A stretch of DNA of 64,000 nucleotides from NCBI GenBank assembly GCA_947090765.1, contig OX352322.1:6007001-6071000 (forward strand), in the 5' to 3' direction. Shown one piece after another: positions 38,279 to 47,945 of the stretch. This DNA comes from Pseudomonas sp. MM223. GTDB lineage: Bacteria > Pseudomonadota > Gammaproteobacteria > Pseudomonadales > Pseudomonadaceae. The notes below the pieces were generated by a model. It did not search any database. It was not told the origin of the DNA and saw nothing but the letters and a program-made list of their open reading frames with translations. A program made the translations under genes and the position numbers. Each line of letters begins with the position of its first letter. Position 1 is the stretch's first letter.

Positions 38279-39550
38279 TCAGCAGGACCCCTGGCCGCGC
38301 AGCTGGCCGTCGCCGATCACCACATATTTTTCGCAGGTCAGGCCTTCGAGGCCGACCGGGCCACGGGCATGCAGCTTGTCGGTGGAAATACCGATTTCCG
38401 CGCCCAGGCCGTACTCGAAACCGTCGGCGAAGCAGGTCGGGGTGTTGAGCATGACCGACGCCGAGTCGACCTCGGCCATGAACTGACGGGCTTCACCCTG
38501 GTGTTCGCTGATGATCGAGTCGGTGTGGTGCGAGCCATAGTGGTTGATGTGCTCGATGGCCTGGTCCAGGCCATCGACGACGCGGATCGACAGAATCGCG
38601 TCCAGGTACTCGGTGTGCCAGTCGTCTTCAGTGGCCGCTTTGGCCTCGATCAGCGCGCGGGTACGCTCGCAACCGCGCAGTTCCACGCCCTTCTCCTGGA
38701 AGCGGCGGGCCATTTCCGGCAGGAAGCGCTCGGCCACTTGCTGGTCAACCAGCAGGGTTTCCATGGCGCCGCAGATGCCATACCGGTAAGTCTTGGCGTT
38801 GAAGGCCACGCTCCACGCCTTGTCCAGGTCGGCATGCTGGCTGACATAGATGTGGCAGATGCCGTCCAGGTGCTTGATTACCGGTACGCGGGCATCGCGG
38901 CTGATGCGCTCGATCAGCCCACGGCCGCCACGCGGCACGATGACGTCGACAAATTGCGGCATGCTGATCAGCGCACCCACGGCTTCGCGGTCGGTGGTCT
39001 CGACTACCTGCACCACTGCGGCAGGCAGGCCCGCTGCGGCCAGGCCACGCTGGATGCAGGTGGCGATGGCGCGGTTGGAATGGATAGCTTCGGAACCGCC
39101 ACGCAGGATGGTCGCGTTACCCGACTTCAGGCACAGGCTGGCAGCATCGATGGTCACGTTCGGGCGCGACTCGTAGATGATCCCGATCACCCCCAGCGGC
39201 GCGCGCATCTTGCCCACCTGAATACCCGATGGGCGGTAGCTCATGTCGCGGATGGCACCGACCGGGTCCGGCAGGCTGGCCACCTGGCGCAGGCCGGTGA
39301 TCATGCCGTCGATACGCGCAGGGGACAGCGCCAGGCGGTCGAGCAGTGCCGGTTCCAGGCCATTGGCGCGGCCGGCGGCCAGGTCCAGCTCGTTGGCGGC
39401 AGTCAGCTCGGCACGGGCAGCATCCAGTGCATCGGCAGCGGCTTGCAGGGCGCGGTTTTTCTGCGCGGTGCTGGCACGGCCGATCACCCGGGAAGCCTCA
39501 CGGGCAGCGCGACCCAAACGGGTCATATAGTCAAGAACGGACTCAGTCAT
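38279..39550 (-). CDS. proA: Gamma-glutamyl phosphate reductase
   Basis: ProA reduces glutamyl 5-phosphate to the semialdehyde in proline synthesis. The 423-residue aldehyde-dehydrogenase-fold protein shows I-Y-E-S-R-P-N-V-T (cofactor side), G-G-S-E-A-I-H-S-N, the catalytic cysteine in H-L-D-G-I-C-H-I-Y, and [16 protein letters not shown] near the end. It is first in the leftward proA-nadD-rsfS-rlmH-mrdA-rodA-mltB-rlpA run. In other pseudomonads proA sits here too, apart from proB. Confidence 0.96.
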   Translation of the reverse strand: MTESVLDYMTRLGRAAREASRVIGRASTAQKNRALQAAADALDAARAELTAANELDLAAGRANGLEPALLDRLALSPARIDGMITGLRQVASLPDPVGAIRDMSYRPSGIQVGKMRAPLGVIGIIYESRPNVTIDAASLCLKSGNATILRGGSEAIHSNRAIATCIQRGLAAAGLPAAVVQVVETTDREAVGALISMPQFVDVIVPRGGRGLIERISRDARVPVIKHLDGICHIYVSQHADLDKAWSVAFNAKTYRYGICGAMETLLVDQQVAERFLPEMARRFQEKGVELRGCERTRALIEAKAATEDDWHTEYLDAILSIRVVDGLDQAIEHINHYGSHHTDSIISEHQGEARQFMAEVDSASVMLNTPTCFADGFEYGLGAEIGISTDKLHARGPVGLEGLTCEKYVVIGDGQLRGQGSC

Positions 39551-39695
39551 GGGTTCGGTGTCTTGGCGAAGGGGAAATCGGCTGATTATAACTGCCGCGC
39601 AGGTGTACGCCCAGCGGCGGGTGGCGGATGGTAGAAAATGGCCGGGGCAATGTGCAGGAAAGATGTAACCAGGGTTATCGAAATTTCTTTCTCCT

Positions 39696-39796
39696 GTTGC
39701 AGCCCTTTCGCGGGCGCGCCCGCTCCCACAGGGGTTTCACAAGGCCTGAGGCTATGCAGCACCTGTGGAAGCGGGCATGCCCGCGAAGAGGCCGGC
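39696..39796. repeat. REP pair, GCGGGCGCGCCCGC type
   Basis: Inverted REP cores (TTCGCGGGCGCGCCCGCTCCC and AGCGGGCATGCCCGCGAA) are spaced by about 45 bp. It lies in the 328-bp gap between divergent proA and mpg (39551-39878). In the rest of that gap I see no gene, only the probable promoters of both. Confidence 0.8.
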
Positions 39797-39878
39797 ACTG
39801 CCAAGATCACACTCGATTCAGCCTCGATTAAGCCATTCATTGCTATCATCCCCGCCTTCCCAGCCACGAACCGCCCGC

Positions 39879-40547
39879 ATGCCAGCCCTGCCCGACAGCT
39901 TTTTCGACCGTGATGCCCAGACCGTGGCCAAGGCCCTGCTGGGCAAGGTAATCCGCCACCGCCACGGCGACCTGTGGCTGGCCGCGCGCATCATCGAGAC
40001 CGAAGCCTACTACCTCACCGACAAAGGCAGCCACGCCTCGCTCGGTTACACCGAAAAGCGCAAGGCACTGTTCCTCGATGGTGGGCATATCTACATGTAC
40101 TACGCCCGCGGCGGCGACTCACTGAACTTCAGCGCCCATGGCCCGGGCAACGCAGTGCTGATCAAGTCTGCCTATCCTTGGCAGGACGCCCGCTCGGGCC
40201 CGAACAGCCTGGCGCAGATGCAACTGAACAACCCCGACGCCAGCGGCCAGCTGCGCCCGGATGCACGCCTGTGCGCCGGCCAGACCCTGCTATGCCGGGC
40301 CCTTGGCCTGAAAGTACCCCACTGGGACGCCCAGCGCTTCGACGCCGAGCGGCTGTACGTGGAAGATTGCGGCACCGTCGTACCACGGGTGATCCAGACC
40401 GCGCGGCTGGGCATCCCGCACGGGCGCGACGAGCACCTGCCCTACCGCTTCGTCGACGCCGAGTACGCCCGTTTCTGCACGCGGAACCCGTTACGTCGCG
40501 GCCAAGTCGAAGGCCGTGACTTCTTCATTCTCGAACAAGGAAGCTGA
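39879..40547 (+). CDS. mpg: DNA-3-methyladenine glycosylase, AAG/Mpg type
   Basis: The enzyme excises alkylated and deaminated purines in base-excision repair. From ATG 39879 (M-P-A-L-P-D-S-F-F) it has 222 residues, the bacterial AAG size. Motifs: A-R-I-I-E-T-E-A-Y with the catalytic Glu, D-K-G-S-H-A, G-H-I-Y-M-Y-Y-A-R-G (intercalating Tyr region) and N-F-S-A. The frame is open upstream to 39765, but that part is REP sequence. It is followed 2 bp later by the DedA-PAP2 gene. Confidence 0.92.
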   Translation: MPALPDSFFDRDAQTVAKALLGKVIRHRHGDLWLAARIIETEAYYLTDKGSHASLGYTEKRKALFLDGGHIYMYYARGGDSLNFSAHGPGNAVLIKSAYPWQDARSGPNSLAQMQLNNPDASGQLRPDARLCAGQTLLCRALGLKVPHWDAQRFDAERLYVEDCGTVVPRVIQTARLGIPHGRDEHLPYRFVDAEYARFCTRNPLRRGQVEGRDFFILEQGS

Positions 40548-40549
40548 AC

Positions 40550-41866
40550 ATGGGCCAATGGCTCGACAGCCTGACCGGCTGGCTCAGCGCCAACCCGCAG
40601 TGGCTTGGCGTGGCGATTTTCCTCATAGCCTGCATCGAGTGCCTGGCCATTGCCGGCATCATCGTGCCTGGCACCGTGCTGCTGTTTGCCGTTGCGGTAC
40701 TGGCCGGCAGTGGTGCCTTCACCCTGGGCGAAACCCTGCTACTGGGTTTTCTCGGCGGTTTGCTGGGTGATGCCTTGTCATACACGGTGGGCAAATACTT
40801 CCACCAGAATATCCGGCGCCTGCCATTGCTGCGCCATCACCCTGAATGGATCGGCAGCGCCGAAACCTACTTCCAGCGCTATGGCATTGCCAGCCTGCTG
40901 GTAGGGCGCTTTATCGGCCCGCTGCGGCCCATGCTGCCCATGGTCGCCGGCATGTTCGACATGCCACTGCCGCGCTTCATCGCTGTCAGCCTGGTGGCCG
41001 GTGCCGGCTGGTCGGTCGCCTACCTGCTGCCCGGCTGGGCCACCGGTGCGGCCATGCGCCTGCCGTTGCCGGAAGGCTTCTGGCTGGATGCCGGTATCAT
41101 CGCCGGTACTCTGGCAGTCATCATCGGCCTTAGCCTGAACAGCAGCATGCGCGACCAGCGCCATGGAACGCGGCTGATCGCCGGCATGAGCTTCGCTGCC
41201 TTGGCCGGGGTATTCCTCGGCTGGCCCTACCTTCACGAATTCGACCAGGGCGTGATGACACTGGTGCAGGAGCACCGCAGCCAGGCCATCGACGGCACCG
41301 TGGTACTGGTGACTCGGCTGGGCGATTTCCGCACGCAACTGTTTCTCGGCGGCCTGCTGACCGGCCTGCTGCTGCTTGCCCGTCAGTGGCGGCACGCGTT
41401 TTTTGCCGCTGGCGCACTGATGGGCACGGCAATCGCCAACGGTACGCTGAAGTGGCTGTTCGCCCGGGCAAGGCCGGAAGTGCTGACCGACCCACTGACC
41501 AGCTACAGCATGCCCAGCGGGCACAGCTCGGCGTCGTTTGCGTTCTTCCTGGTAATGGCAGTGCTGGCAGGACGAGGCCAGCCACCACGAATGCGCCTGA
41601 CCTGGGTGATGCTGGGTTGTATTCCGGCGCTGGCGATTGCCCTGTCACGGGTGTACCTGGGGGCGCACTGGCCAACCGACATTCTGGCTGGGGCATTGCT
41701 GGCGTGCTGCGTGTGCGCGCTTAGCCTGGCAGTGGTGCAGCGTCAGCAGACACTGCCCGCCCTGCCGCTGCGGGTGTGGTGGCTGGTGTTGCCGGCCTGT
41801 ATCGCGCTGCTGGCGTTCTTTGCCATGCATGCGCTGCCTCAGGCGTTGCTCAGGTACCAATATTGA
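40550..41866 (+). CDS. DedA/VTT membrane domain fused to a PAP2 phosphatase
   Basis: The 438-residue membrane protein joins two modules. Residues about 15-190 form a DedA/VTT domain (G-x-x-x-P-G-T/I-I-V-P-G-T, G-x-x-x-G-D-A-L-S-Y, F-I-G-P-L-R-P-M-L-P-M-V-A-G). Residues about 215-420 form a PAP2 phosphatase with K-W-L-F-A-R-A-R-P, S-M-P-S-G-H-S and S-R-V-Y-L-G-A-H-W-P-T-D, the three phosphatase motifs with both catalytic His. It probably dephosphorylates lipid phosphates such as undecaprenyl pyrophosphate, with the DedA part moving the lipid carrier; the coupling is inference. It probably shares a transcript with mpg. Confidence 0.88.
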   Translation: MGQWLDSLTGWLSANPQWLGVAIFLIACIECLAIAGIIVPGTVLLFAVAVLAGSGAFTLGETLLLGFLGGLLGDALSYTVGKYFHQNIRRLPLLRHHPEWIGSAETYFQRYGIASLLVGRFIGPLRPMLPMVAGMFDMPLPRFIAVSLVAGAGWSVAYLLPGWATGAAMRLPLPEGFWLDAGIIAGTLAVIIGLSLNSSMRDQRHGTRLIAGMSFAALAGVFLGWPYLHEFDQGVMTLVQEHRSQAIDGTVVLVTRLGDFRTQLFLGGLLTGLLLLARQWRHAFFAAGALMGTAIANGTLKWLFARARPEVLTDPLTSYSMPSGHSSASFAFFLVMAVLAGRGQPPRMRLTWVMLGCIPALAIALSRVYLGAHWPTDILAGALLACCVCALSLAVVQRQQTLPALPLRVWWLVLPACIALLAFFAMHALPQALLRYQY

Positions 41867-41868
41867 TG

Positions 41869-41967
41869 TTGCCTGCACCGGCCTCTTCGCAGCACAAGGC
41901 TGCTCCTACAGGCTAACGAGAACCCTGTAGAAGCAGCCTTGCGCTGCGAAGAGGCCGGTGCAGGCAT
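41869..41967. repeat. REP pair, AGCACAAGGCTGCTCC type
   Basis: Inverted copies of GCACCGGCCTCTTCGCAGCACAAGG (given here by its two ends) are spaced by about 12 bp, with outer arms GCCTGCACCGGCCTCTTCGC and complement. It lies between convergent DedA-PAP2 and the LON-domain gene. Confidence 0.85.
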
Positions 41968-41977
41968 AACAGAACCA

Positions 41978-42568
41978 TCAGGCAAACAGCTCACCCTGAA
42001 TCCGCTCCAGCAGCTTCTGGATCTCGCCCAACCGCTGCTGCGGCGAGTCGAGGGTCAGCAGGTCCAGCTTGTCTTCTTCCATGAACGGCAGCAGGTAGGC
42101 CAACTGGTTGGCCAACGCCTGACGCCCGTCCACCGGGCGCGGCATGTCCAGCGCCTCGACCATCGGGTGCTCGCCCAACGCCACCAGCAGCGCCAGCAAG
42201 TCATCATCGGCCTCGAGCAACGGGCTGTCCGCCTGCTCCGGCAACCATTGCACCTGCCCCACCAGCAATTGGTCCTTCTGCACCTCGGTGCTTTCCAGGT
42301 TGAAGCGCCGTACGCCCTCGACGCGGATACCCAGCAAACCGTTGTCCTGCTGCACGAAGTCGCGGATCACTGCTTCACAGCCGATCGAAGCAACCATCGG
42401 TGGCGCCTTGCCAACCTGCTCGCCCTCCAGGATGCACACCACCCCAAAGCCTTCGCCTTGCTTCATGCAGCGCCCGATCATGTCCAGGTAGCGCGCCTCG
42501 AAAATCTGCAAATCCAGAAAGCACCCCGGAAACAGCACGGTATTGAGCGGAAACAGCGGTAGTGTCAT
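41978..42568 (-). CDS. Lon N-terminal (LON substrate-binding) domain protein
   Basis: The 196-residue protein consists only of the LON domain (PUA-like start L-P-L-F-P-L-N-T-V-L-F-P-G, then L-Q-I-F-E-A-R-Y, G-F-G-V-V, and the helical part L-A-N-Q-L-A-Y-L-L-P). There is no AAA+ or protease domain, so it is not Lon itself; in pseudomonads such stand-alone proteins have no firm role. ATG 42568 has GAGGAG 5 bp upstream. It is 9 bp after the lrgB stop, which suggests co-transcription with lrgAB. Confidence 0.85.
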   Translation of the reverse strand: MTLPLFPLNTVLFPGCFLDLQIFEARYLDMIGRCMKQGEGFGVVCILEGEQVGKAPPMVASIGCEAVIRDFVQQDNGLLGIRVEGVRRFNLESTEVQKDQLLVGQVQWLPEQADSPLLEADDDLLALLVALGEHPMVEALDMPRPVDGRQALANQLAYLLPFMEEDKLDLLTLDSPQQRLGEIQKLLERIQGELFA

Positions 42569-42577
42569 CACAACTCC

Positions 42578-43294
42578 TCAAGCCACCAGGCTGACTGCCA
42601 GCGGCAGGAACACTGCCGTGGCTACCCCCATCAAGCTCATCGCCAGTGCGGCAAAAGCGCCGCATTCATCACCTTCCTGCAGGGCAACCGAAGTACCCAC
42701 CGCATGCGCGGTTACCCCCAGCGACATGCCGCGCGCCTCTGGGCTGTGCACGCCGAAGCGGCTCAGCAGCGCCGGGCCGAAGATCGCCCCGATCACCCCG
42801 GTGATCAGTACGAACACAGCCGCCAGAGCCGCCACACCGCCAATCTGCTCTGCCACCAGCATCGCGATTGGCGAGGTCACCGATTTGGGCGCCATGGTCA
42901 TCAGGATCATGTGTTCTGCACCGAACCACCAGCCTAGCAACAGGCAGCAGAGCGTGGCGAACAGGCCCCCGATTACCAGCGTAGTAAATGTGGGCCAGAA
43001 CAGCTGCCGGATACGCCGCAGGTTGAGGTAGAGCGGCACGGCCAGCGCCACGGTGGCGGGGCCTAGCAGGATGTTCATGATCTCGGTGCTCTTGCGGTAC
43101 TCGCTGTATTCGATGCCGCACAGCAGCAACACGCCGATTACCAGCAACATCGACACCAGTACCGGCTGCAGGAAGATCCAGCGGGTTTTCTCGTAGGCCG
43201 CCAGCACCACCTGGTAAGCGCCGAGGGTGATGCCGATACCGAACAAAGGATGGTGTACCACGGCATCCAGCGCGCCTTGCCAGTCGAGCATCAT
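42578..43294 (-). CDS. lrgB: LrgB/CidB-family membrane protein
   Basis: LrgB-type proteins work with LrgA-like partners in murein hydrolase control, cell lysis and, in some bacteria, export of organic acids. The 238-residue protein has about six to seven membrane helices and the signatures L-G-P-A-T-V-A-L-A-V-P-L-Y, P-K-S-V-T-S-P-I-A and G-V-T-A-H-A-V-G-T-S. ATG 43294 overlaps the lrgA stop by 4 bp (ATGA). An upstream extension to 43372 is lrgA sequence in another frame. Confidence 0.9.
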   Translation of the reverse strand: MMLDWQGALDAVVHHPLFGIGITLGAYQVVLAAYEKTRWIFLQPVLVSMLLVIGVLLLCGIEYSEYRKSTEIMNILLGPATVALAVPLYLNLRRIRQLFWPTFTTLVIGGLFATLCCLLLGWWFGAEHMILMTMAPKSVTSPIAMLVAEQIGGVAALAAVFVLITGVIGAIFGPALLSRFGVHSPEARGMSLGVTAHAVGTSVALQEGDECGAFAALAMSLMGVATAVFLPLAVSLVA

Positions 43295-43653
43295 GGCTGC
43301 TCCTCGCGCTTGCCCTGGCGGTGGATGAGCTTTTGCATCAGCACACCAACAAACACCAGCGTCACCAGGCAAGAAATCAGCAAGGCGCCGACAATCGCCC
43401 AGAAGTCGGCGGCGATGTCCTTGGCGTATACCATCACCCCCACTGCCGGCGGCACCAGCAACAGCGGCAGGTAGCGTAGCAGGCTGCTGGCCGCCTCGTT
43501 CAGCGGCTTGCCCACCTCACCGCGGGCCATGAGGAAGAACAACAGCAGTACCAGGCCGATGATCGGCCCCGGCAGAAACGGCACCACCAAGTGGTTGATC
43601 GCCGTCCCCAACAACTGGAACAGCACCAGCCAGGTCAAACCACGCAACAGCAT
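43291..43653 (-). CDS. lrgA: LrgA/CidA-family holin-like protein
   Basis: This 120-residue membrane protein has four helices and the family motifs L-P-F/V-P-F-L-P-G-P-I-I-G, L-L-L-V-P-P-A-V-G-V and a charged C-terminal tail (L-I-H-R-Q-G-K-R-E-E-Q). I prefer the third ATG (43653), 6 bp after GGGAG; the ATG at 43659 touches that site. A TATAAT for leftward transcription lies at 43685-43680. It opens an lrgA-lrgB-LON unit and is divergent from the MaoC gene. Confidence 0.88.
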   Translation of the reverse strand: MLLRGLTWLVLFQLLGTAINHLVVPFLPGPIIGLVLLLFFLMARGEVGKPLNEAASSLLRYLPLLLVPPAVGVMVYAKDIAADFWAIVGALLISCLVTLVFVGVLMQKLIHRQGKREEQP

Positions 43654-43729
43654 AAGCATCTCCCTCGGGCATGGCCGCCATTATAAGCACGCACAGCTAT
43701 ATACCGATATTCGCCGAAAAGCAGACAAC

Positions 43730-43758
43730 TTGACTGAAACGGTTCGCCGTGCTGATCT
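43730..43758 (+). promoter_or_regulatory. Sigma70-like promoter for the MaoC hydratase gene
   Basis: TTGACT (43730-43735) and TGATCT (43753-43758) are 17 bp apart and lie 38 bp before the ATG at 43797. Confidence 0.5.
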
Positions 43759-43796
43759 TGCACTTTCGTACCAACTGACAACCTGGAGAGTCCGCG

Positions 43797-44252
43797 ATGC
43801 CCTATGTACCGGTTACAGCGCTTTCGCAATATGTTGGTAAGGAACTGGGCCACTCCGCCTGGCTGAAAATCGACCAGCAGCGCATCAACCTGTTCGCCGA
43901 AGCAACGGGTGATTTCCAATTCATCCATGTTGACCCCGAAAAGGCGGCCAAAACCCCGTTTGGCGGCACGATCGCCCACGGCTTCCTGACACTGTCACTG
44001 ATCCCCAAGCTGATCGAGGACATCCTGGTCCTGCCAGAAGGGCTGAAGATGGTGGTGAACTATGGGCTGGACAGCGTACGGTTCATCCAGCCAGTCAAGG
44101 TTGACAGCCAGGTTCGGCTGAAGGTGGACCTGGCCGAGGTGGTGGAGAAGAAGCCGGGGCAATGGCTGCTCAAGGCGATTGCCACGCTGGAAATTGAAGG
44201 TGAAGAGAAGCCTGCTTATATAGCTGAGTCGCTGTCGCTCTGTTTCGTCTGA
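43797..44252 (+). CDS. MaoC-like (R)-specific enoyl-CoA hydratase
   Basis: The 151-residue protein has a single hot-dog domain with the hydratase-2 signature F-A-E-A-T-G-D-F-Q-F-I-H-V-D (catalytic Asp and His) and P-F-G-G-T-I-A-H-G-F-L-T-L-S. Such enzymes hydrate trans-2-enoyl-CoA to (R)-3-hydroxyacyl-CoA and can feed polyhydroxyalkanoate synthesis. Length and motifs are complete. No beta-oxidation gene adjoins it. Confidence 0.88.
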   Translation: MPYVPVTALSQYVGKELGHSAWLKIDQQRINLFAEATGDFQFIHVDPEKAAKTPFGGTIAHGFLTLSLIPKLIEDILVLPEGLKMVVNYGLDSVRFIQPVKVDSQVRLKVDLAEVVEKKPGQWLLKAIATLEIEGEEKPAYIAESLSLCFV

Positions 44253-44260
44253 TTTAGTTC

Positions 44261-44369
44261 CGGGGGCGCGTTGCGCCCCATTCGCAGCACAAGGCTGCTC
44301 CTACAGGGGTAGGCGATCTCCTGTAGGAGCAGCCTTGTGCTGCGAATGGGCTGCACCGCAGCCCCCGAT
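44261..44369. repeat. REP pair, AGCACAAGGCTGCTCC type
   Basis: Two inverted cores (GCAGCACAAGGCTGCTCCTACA and its complement) are spaced by about 20 bp, with side palindromes GGGGGCGCGTTGCGCCCC and GGGCTGCACCGCAGCCC. It lies between the MaoC gene and prmA. Confidence 0.85.
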
Positions 44370-44452
44370 CCACAAATCCCCCGCACTCGCGTAAACTGCC
44401 AGCCTTCGCGCAGCCTAGGGCTGCCCCTGTCGATTTATCAAAGGTGCCCGCC

Positions 44453-45330
44453 ATGCCCTGGCTGCAAGTACGCCTGGCCATCAGCCCGGAACAAGCCGAA
44501 ACCTACGAAGATGCCCTGCTCGAAGTAGGCGCCGTCTCGGTCACGTTCATGGACGCCGAAGATCAACCGATCTTCGAGCCAGACCTCAACACCACCCCGC
44601 TGTGGTCGCACACCCACCTGTTGGCGCTGTTCGAGGCCGACGCCGAGCCCGAGCAGGTATTTGCCCACCTGCGCCTGCTGACCGGCGCGGGCTGCCACAG
44701 CACCAGGCCGAGGTGATCGAGGACCAGGACTGGGAGCGCAGCTGGATGGACAACTTCCAGCCGATGCGTTTCGGCCGCCGCCTGTGGATCGTGCCAAGCT
44801 GGCACGAGGCCCCGGAAAAGGACGCCGTCAACCTGCTGCTGGACCCGGGCCTGGCCTTCGGCACCGGCACCCACCCCACCACGGCCCTGTGCCTGGAATG
44901 GCTCGACGGCCAGCAACTCGAAGGCACCCAGGTGCTGGACTTCGGCTGCGGCTCGGGCATCCTGGCCATCGCTTCGCTGCTGCTGGGCGCCCGTGAAGCG
45001 GTCGGTACCGACATCGACGTGCAGGCCATCGAGGCTTCGCGCGACAATGCCCAGCGCAACGGCATCGCCGATGAAAAGCTGGCGCTGTACTTGCCCGAGC
45101 ACATGCCGGCCATGCAGGCCGACGTGCTGGTCGCCAATATCCTTGCTGGCCCGCTGGTATCGCTGGCGCCGCAGCTGTCCGGCCTGGTTCGCCCAGGTGG
45201 CCTGCTGGCGCTGTCCGGCATCCTGGCCGAACAGGGCGAGGACGTGGCTGCGGCCTATGCCGCCGACTTCGAGCTGGACCCGATCGTCGTCCGCGACGGC
45301 TGGGTGCGCATCAGTGGTCGCCGCCGCTAA
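44453..45330 (+). pseudogene. prmA: Ribosomal protein L11 methyltransferase, frameshifted by one base
   Basis: PrmA trimethylates ribosomal protein L11. The first frame (ATG 44453) holds the substrate-binding N-terminal domain ([12 protein letters not shown]) and fails near 44692, where GGGCTGCC stands for an expected GGCCTGCC-type reading. The second frame continues with [23 protein letters not shown] and the SAM motif [11 protein letters not shown], then V-A-N-I-L-A-G-P-L. Adding one C restores 292 residues, the normal size. It may be a sequence error. Confidence 0.92.
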
Positions 45331-45372
45331 GCGGGCCTAGACTATCCCTCTGCATAGCTCCCGGATTGCCGC

Positions 45373-46730
45373 ATGACCGACAGTTTCGTCACCCAGTGCC
45401 CGCATTGCCAGACCAGCTTTCGCGTTACTCACCACCAGTTGAGCGTGGCCCGCGGCGTGGTCCGCTGCGGCCATTGCCTGCAGGTGTTCAATGCCGCCAA
45501 GCAACTGCTGGAGCAGAACCGTGCCAGCGCACCTGAGGTGCCGGTACCGGCGCCTGTGCCTGCGGCGCCTGCCGAGCCAGTGGCAGCGCCGGCAATTACG
45601 CCCGAGCCTGTCACCCGCGAGCGCAGCATCACGGCTGACGAGGACTGGGCCCTGACCGCCCAGGCGCTGGACGCACTCGACCTCGACCAGGAACTGGAAC
45701 GCCTGGAGCGGCGCGATCAAGCAGCCCCGGCACGCCCCGCCAACCAGGATGACGGGCTGCAGGCTCGGCGTGACGAACTGCACCCGGACGAGCATGCCGA
45801 TGACCTGTTCGGCAACGCCACCGATGAGCCCTTCGAGCCGCAATCGCCGGCAGAGCCCGCACCTGTGCTGCTGGAACCGCAGCCCCTGGAACTGGACCTG
45901 GAGCCTGCCCCCGGCGAGCGCACCGAGCCGACCCTGGGCAGCAACCTTGACCTGGACATCGATGACGAGCCGCCCGTACACCGCGCAGCCGAAAGCGATG
46001 ACCAGCCCGCATTCAGCGAACCGCTGCTCGCCAGCGAAGACGCCCCCCGGAAAAAGGCTTGAGCGCCCGCGACGATGAACCGCTGGCGCTGCACTTGTCG
46101 GCGCGCGACGACGACCCCGTCGAGCCGCTGCCGGGTGACCGCCTGGAACCTGGCCTTTCCAGCAAGCCCGAGCGCCCGGCGCGCAAGGAGCCGCTGGTCG
46201 ATGTGGTCGACGACCCGCTGCAGCTGGGCTGGGAGAAACCCGCGCCCAACTGGGGCAAGCGCCTGCTGTGGGGCTTCCTGACCCTGCTGGCCGCTGGCCT
46301 GCTGGCGTTCCAGTATGTGTGGTTCCACTTCGACGAGATGGCCCGCCAGGACCAGTACAGGCCGATCTTCCAGCAAATTTGCCCGATCGTCGGGTGCCAG
46401 GTGCCGACCCGCGTCGATATCTCAAGAATCAAGAGCAGCAACCTGGTGGTGCGCAGCCACCCGGACTTCAAAGGCGCACTGATCGTCGATGCGATCATCT
46501 ACAACCGTGCGCCGTTCGCCCAACCGTTTCCGCTGCTGGAACTGCGCTTTGCCGACCTCAATGGCCAGCTGATTGCCAGCCGTCGCTTCAAGCCCAGCGA
46601 GTACCTGTCTGGCGAGTTGGCCGGGCGTGGCGACATGCCAAGCCAGACGCCGATCCATATCGCCCTGGACATCCTCGACCCGGGGCCGAAGGCCGTGAAC
46701 TACAGCCTCAGCTTCCGTTCGCCGGAATAA
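45373..46730 (+). pseudogene. DUF3426 zinc-ribbon membrane protein, frameshifted in a C run
   Basis: The N-terminal part has an MJ0042-type zinc ribbon (C-P-H-C-x-T-S-F and V-R-C-G-H-C-L-Q-V-F-N-A), a long acidic Pro/Glu-rich region, and stops at 46062. The second part, one frame over, has a membrane helix (L-L-W-G-F-L-T-L-L-A-A-G-L-L-A-F) and the DUF3426 domain with C-P-I-V-G-C and N-R-A-P-F-A-Q-P-F-P. The break is in a run of six C (46043-46048); a seventh gives one 452-residue protein. The family lies between prmA and dusB in pseudomonads; its function is unknown. Confidence 0.85.
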
Positions 46731-46732
46731 GC

Positions 46733-46822
46733 GACAAGCGGCAAGCTTCAAGCCACAAGACAAGCGAGCCGATAGCCGGTCTGCTCCCTCTTGCAGCTTG
46801 GAGCTTGCTGCTTGCAGCTCCC
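46733..46822. repeat. Palindromic intergenic repeat, CAAGCCACAAGACAA family, copy 2
   Basis: The arms GCGGCAAGCTTCAAGCCACA and TTGCAGCTTGGAGCTTGCTG are inverted around a GC-rich centre. It follows directly on the DUF3426 stop, just as copy 1 (31516-31601) follows rlpA. Shared core: TCAAGCCACAAGACAAGCG, with one extra A in copy 1. Confidence 0.7.
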
Positions 46823-46931
46823 CCGATTGTTCAGATTTTATCCAAATCCATCTTTATCCGGTCACCGAGAGCGGGTATCATGCCCACCCTTTTTCGAACT
46901 CCAAGATTCGGCCCCACAACAGGGATCACCT

Positions 46932-47945
46932 ATGTCGGCGGTACGCATCGGCCCATACACACTACGTAACAACCTGATCCTCGCGCCCATGGCCGGGGTC
47001 ACGGACCAGCCTTTCCGTACACTTTGCAAGCGCCTGGGCGCGGGCATGGTGGTGTCGGAGATGGTCTCCAGCGACATGAGCCTGTGGAACAGCCGCAAGT
47101 CGAGCCTGCGCCGCATCCATGAAGGTGATCCCGAGCCACGCTCGGTGCAGATCGCCGGCGGTGATGCGCAAATGATGGCTGCGGCAGCAAAGGCCAACGT
47201 CGAAGCGGGTGCCCAGATCATCGACATCAACATGGGCTGCCCGGCAAAAAAAGTCTGCAACAAAGCTGCAGGCTCTGCTTTATTGAGAGATGAAGCCTTG
47301 GTCAGCGAGATCCTCCACGCCGTGGTCGGCGCTGTGGACGTCCCGGTGACCCTGAAGATCCGCACCGGTTGGGACCGGGCAAACAAGAACGGCCTGAACG
47401 TGGCGAAGATCGCCGAACAGGCTGGCATCCAGGCGCTGGCGGTGCATGGCCGCACACGCGCCGACCTGTACACCGGCGAAGCCGAATACGACACCATCGC
47501 GGCCATCAAGCAAGCGGTGTCTATCCCGGTCTTTGCCAATGGCGATATCACTTCGCCAGAAAAGGCCCGGGCGGTGCTGGATGCCACCGGGGTCGACGGC
47601 CTGTTGATCGGCCGGGCCGCCCAGGGGCGGCCGTGGATCTTTCGCGAGATCGAGCATTACCTGCGCACTGGCGAACACCTGCCAGCGCCGCAACTGGACG
47701 AAGTGGAACGCATCCTGCTGGAGCACCTGGCCGCGTTGCATGCCTTTTATGGCGATGTGATGGGCGTACGTATCGCCCGCAAGCACGTTGGCTGGTACCT
47801 GGCAACACGACCCGGCGGCAAGGAGTTTCGCTCCCGGTTCAACGCTTTGGAAGACACACAAGCGCAGTGCGCCAACGTTCGCGCGTTTTTCAGCGAACGT
47901 CGACAGAGCCTTGAGACAGAGGACGGACAAGGGGTGGCCGCATGA
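46932..47945 (+). CDS. dusB: tRNA-dihydrouridine synthase B
   Basis: DusB reduces uridines in the D loop of tRNAs using FMN and NADPH. The 337-residue protein starts at ATG 46932 (M-S-A-V-R-I-G-P-Y). Motifs: [26 protein letters not shown] (catalytic Cys), V-H-G-R-T-R and N-G-D-I. The frame is open upstream to 46791 across the repeat, which is not coding. dusB and fis overlap by 4 bp, the classical dusB-fis operon. Confidence 0.95.
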   Translation: MSAVRIGPYTLRNNLILAPMAGVTDQPFRTLCKRLGAGMVVSEMVSSDMSLWNSRKSSLRRIHEGDPEPRSVQIAGGDAQMMAAAAKANVEAGAQIIDINMGCPAKKVCNKAAGSALLRDEALVSEILHAVVGAVDVPVTLKIRTGWDRANKNGLNVAKIAEQAGIQALAVHGRTRADLYTGEAEYDTIAAIKQAVSIPVFANGDITSPEKARAVLDATGVDGLLIGRAAQGRPWIFREIEHYLRTGEHLPAPQLDEVERILLEHLAALHAFYGDVMGVRIARKHVGWYLATRPGGKEFRSRFNALEDTQAQCANVRAFFSERRQSLETEDGQGVAA

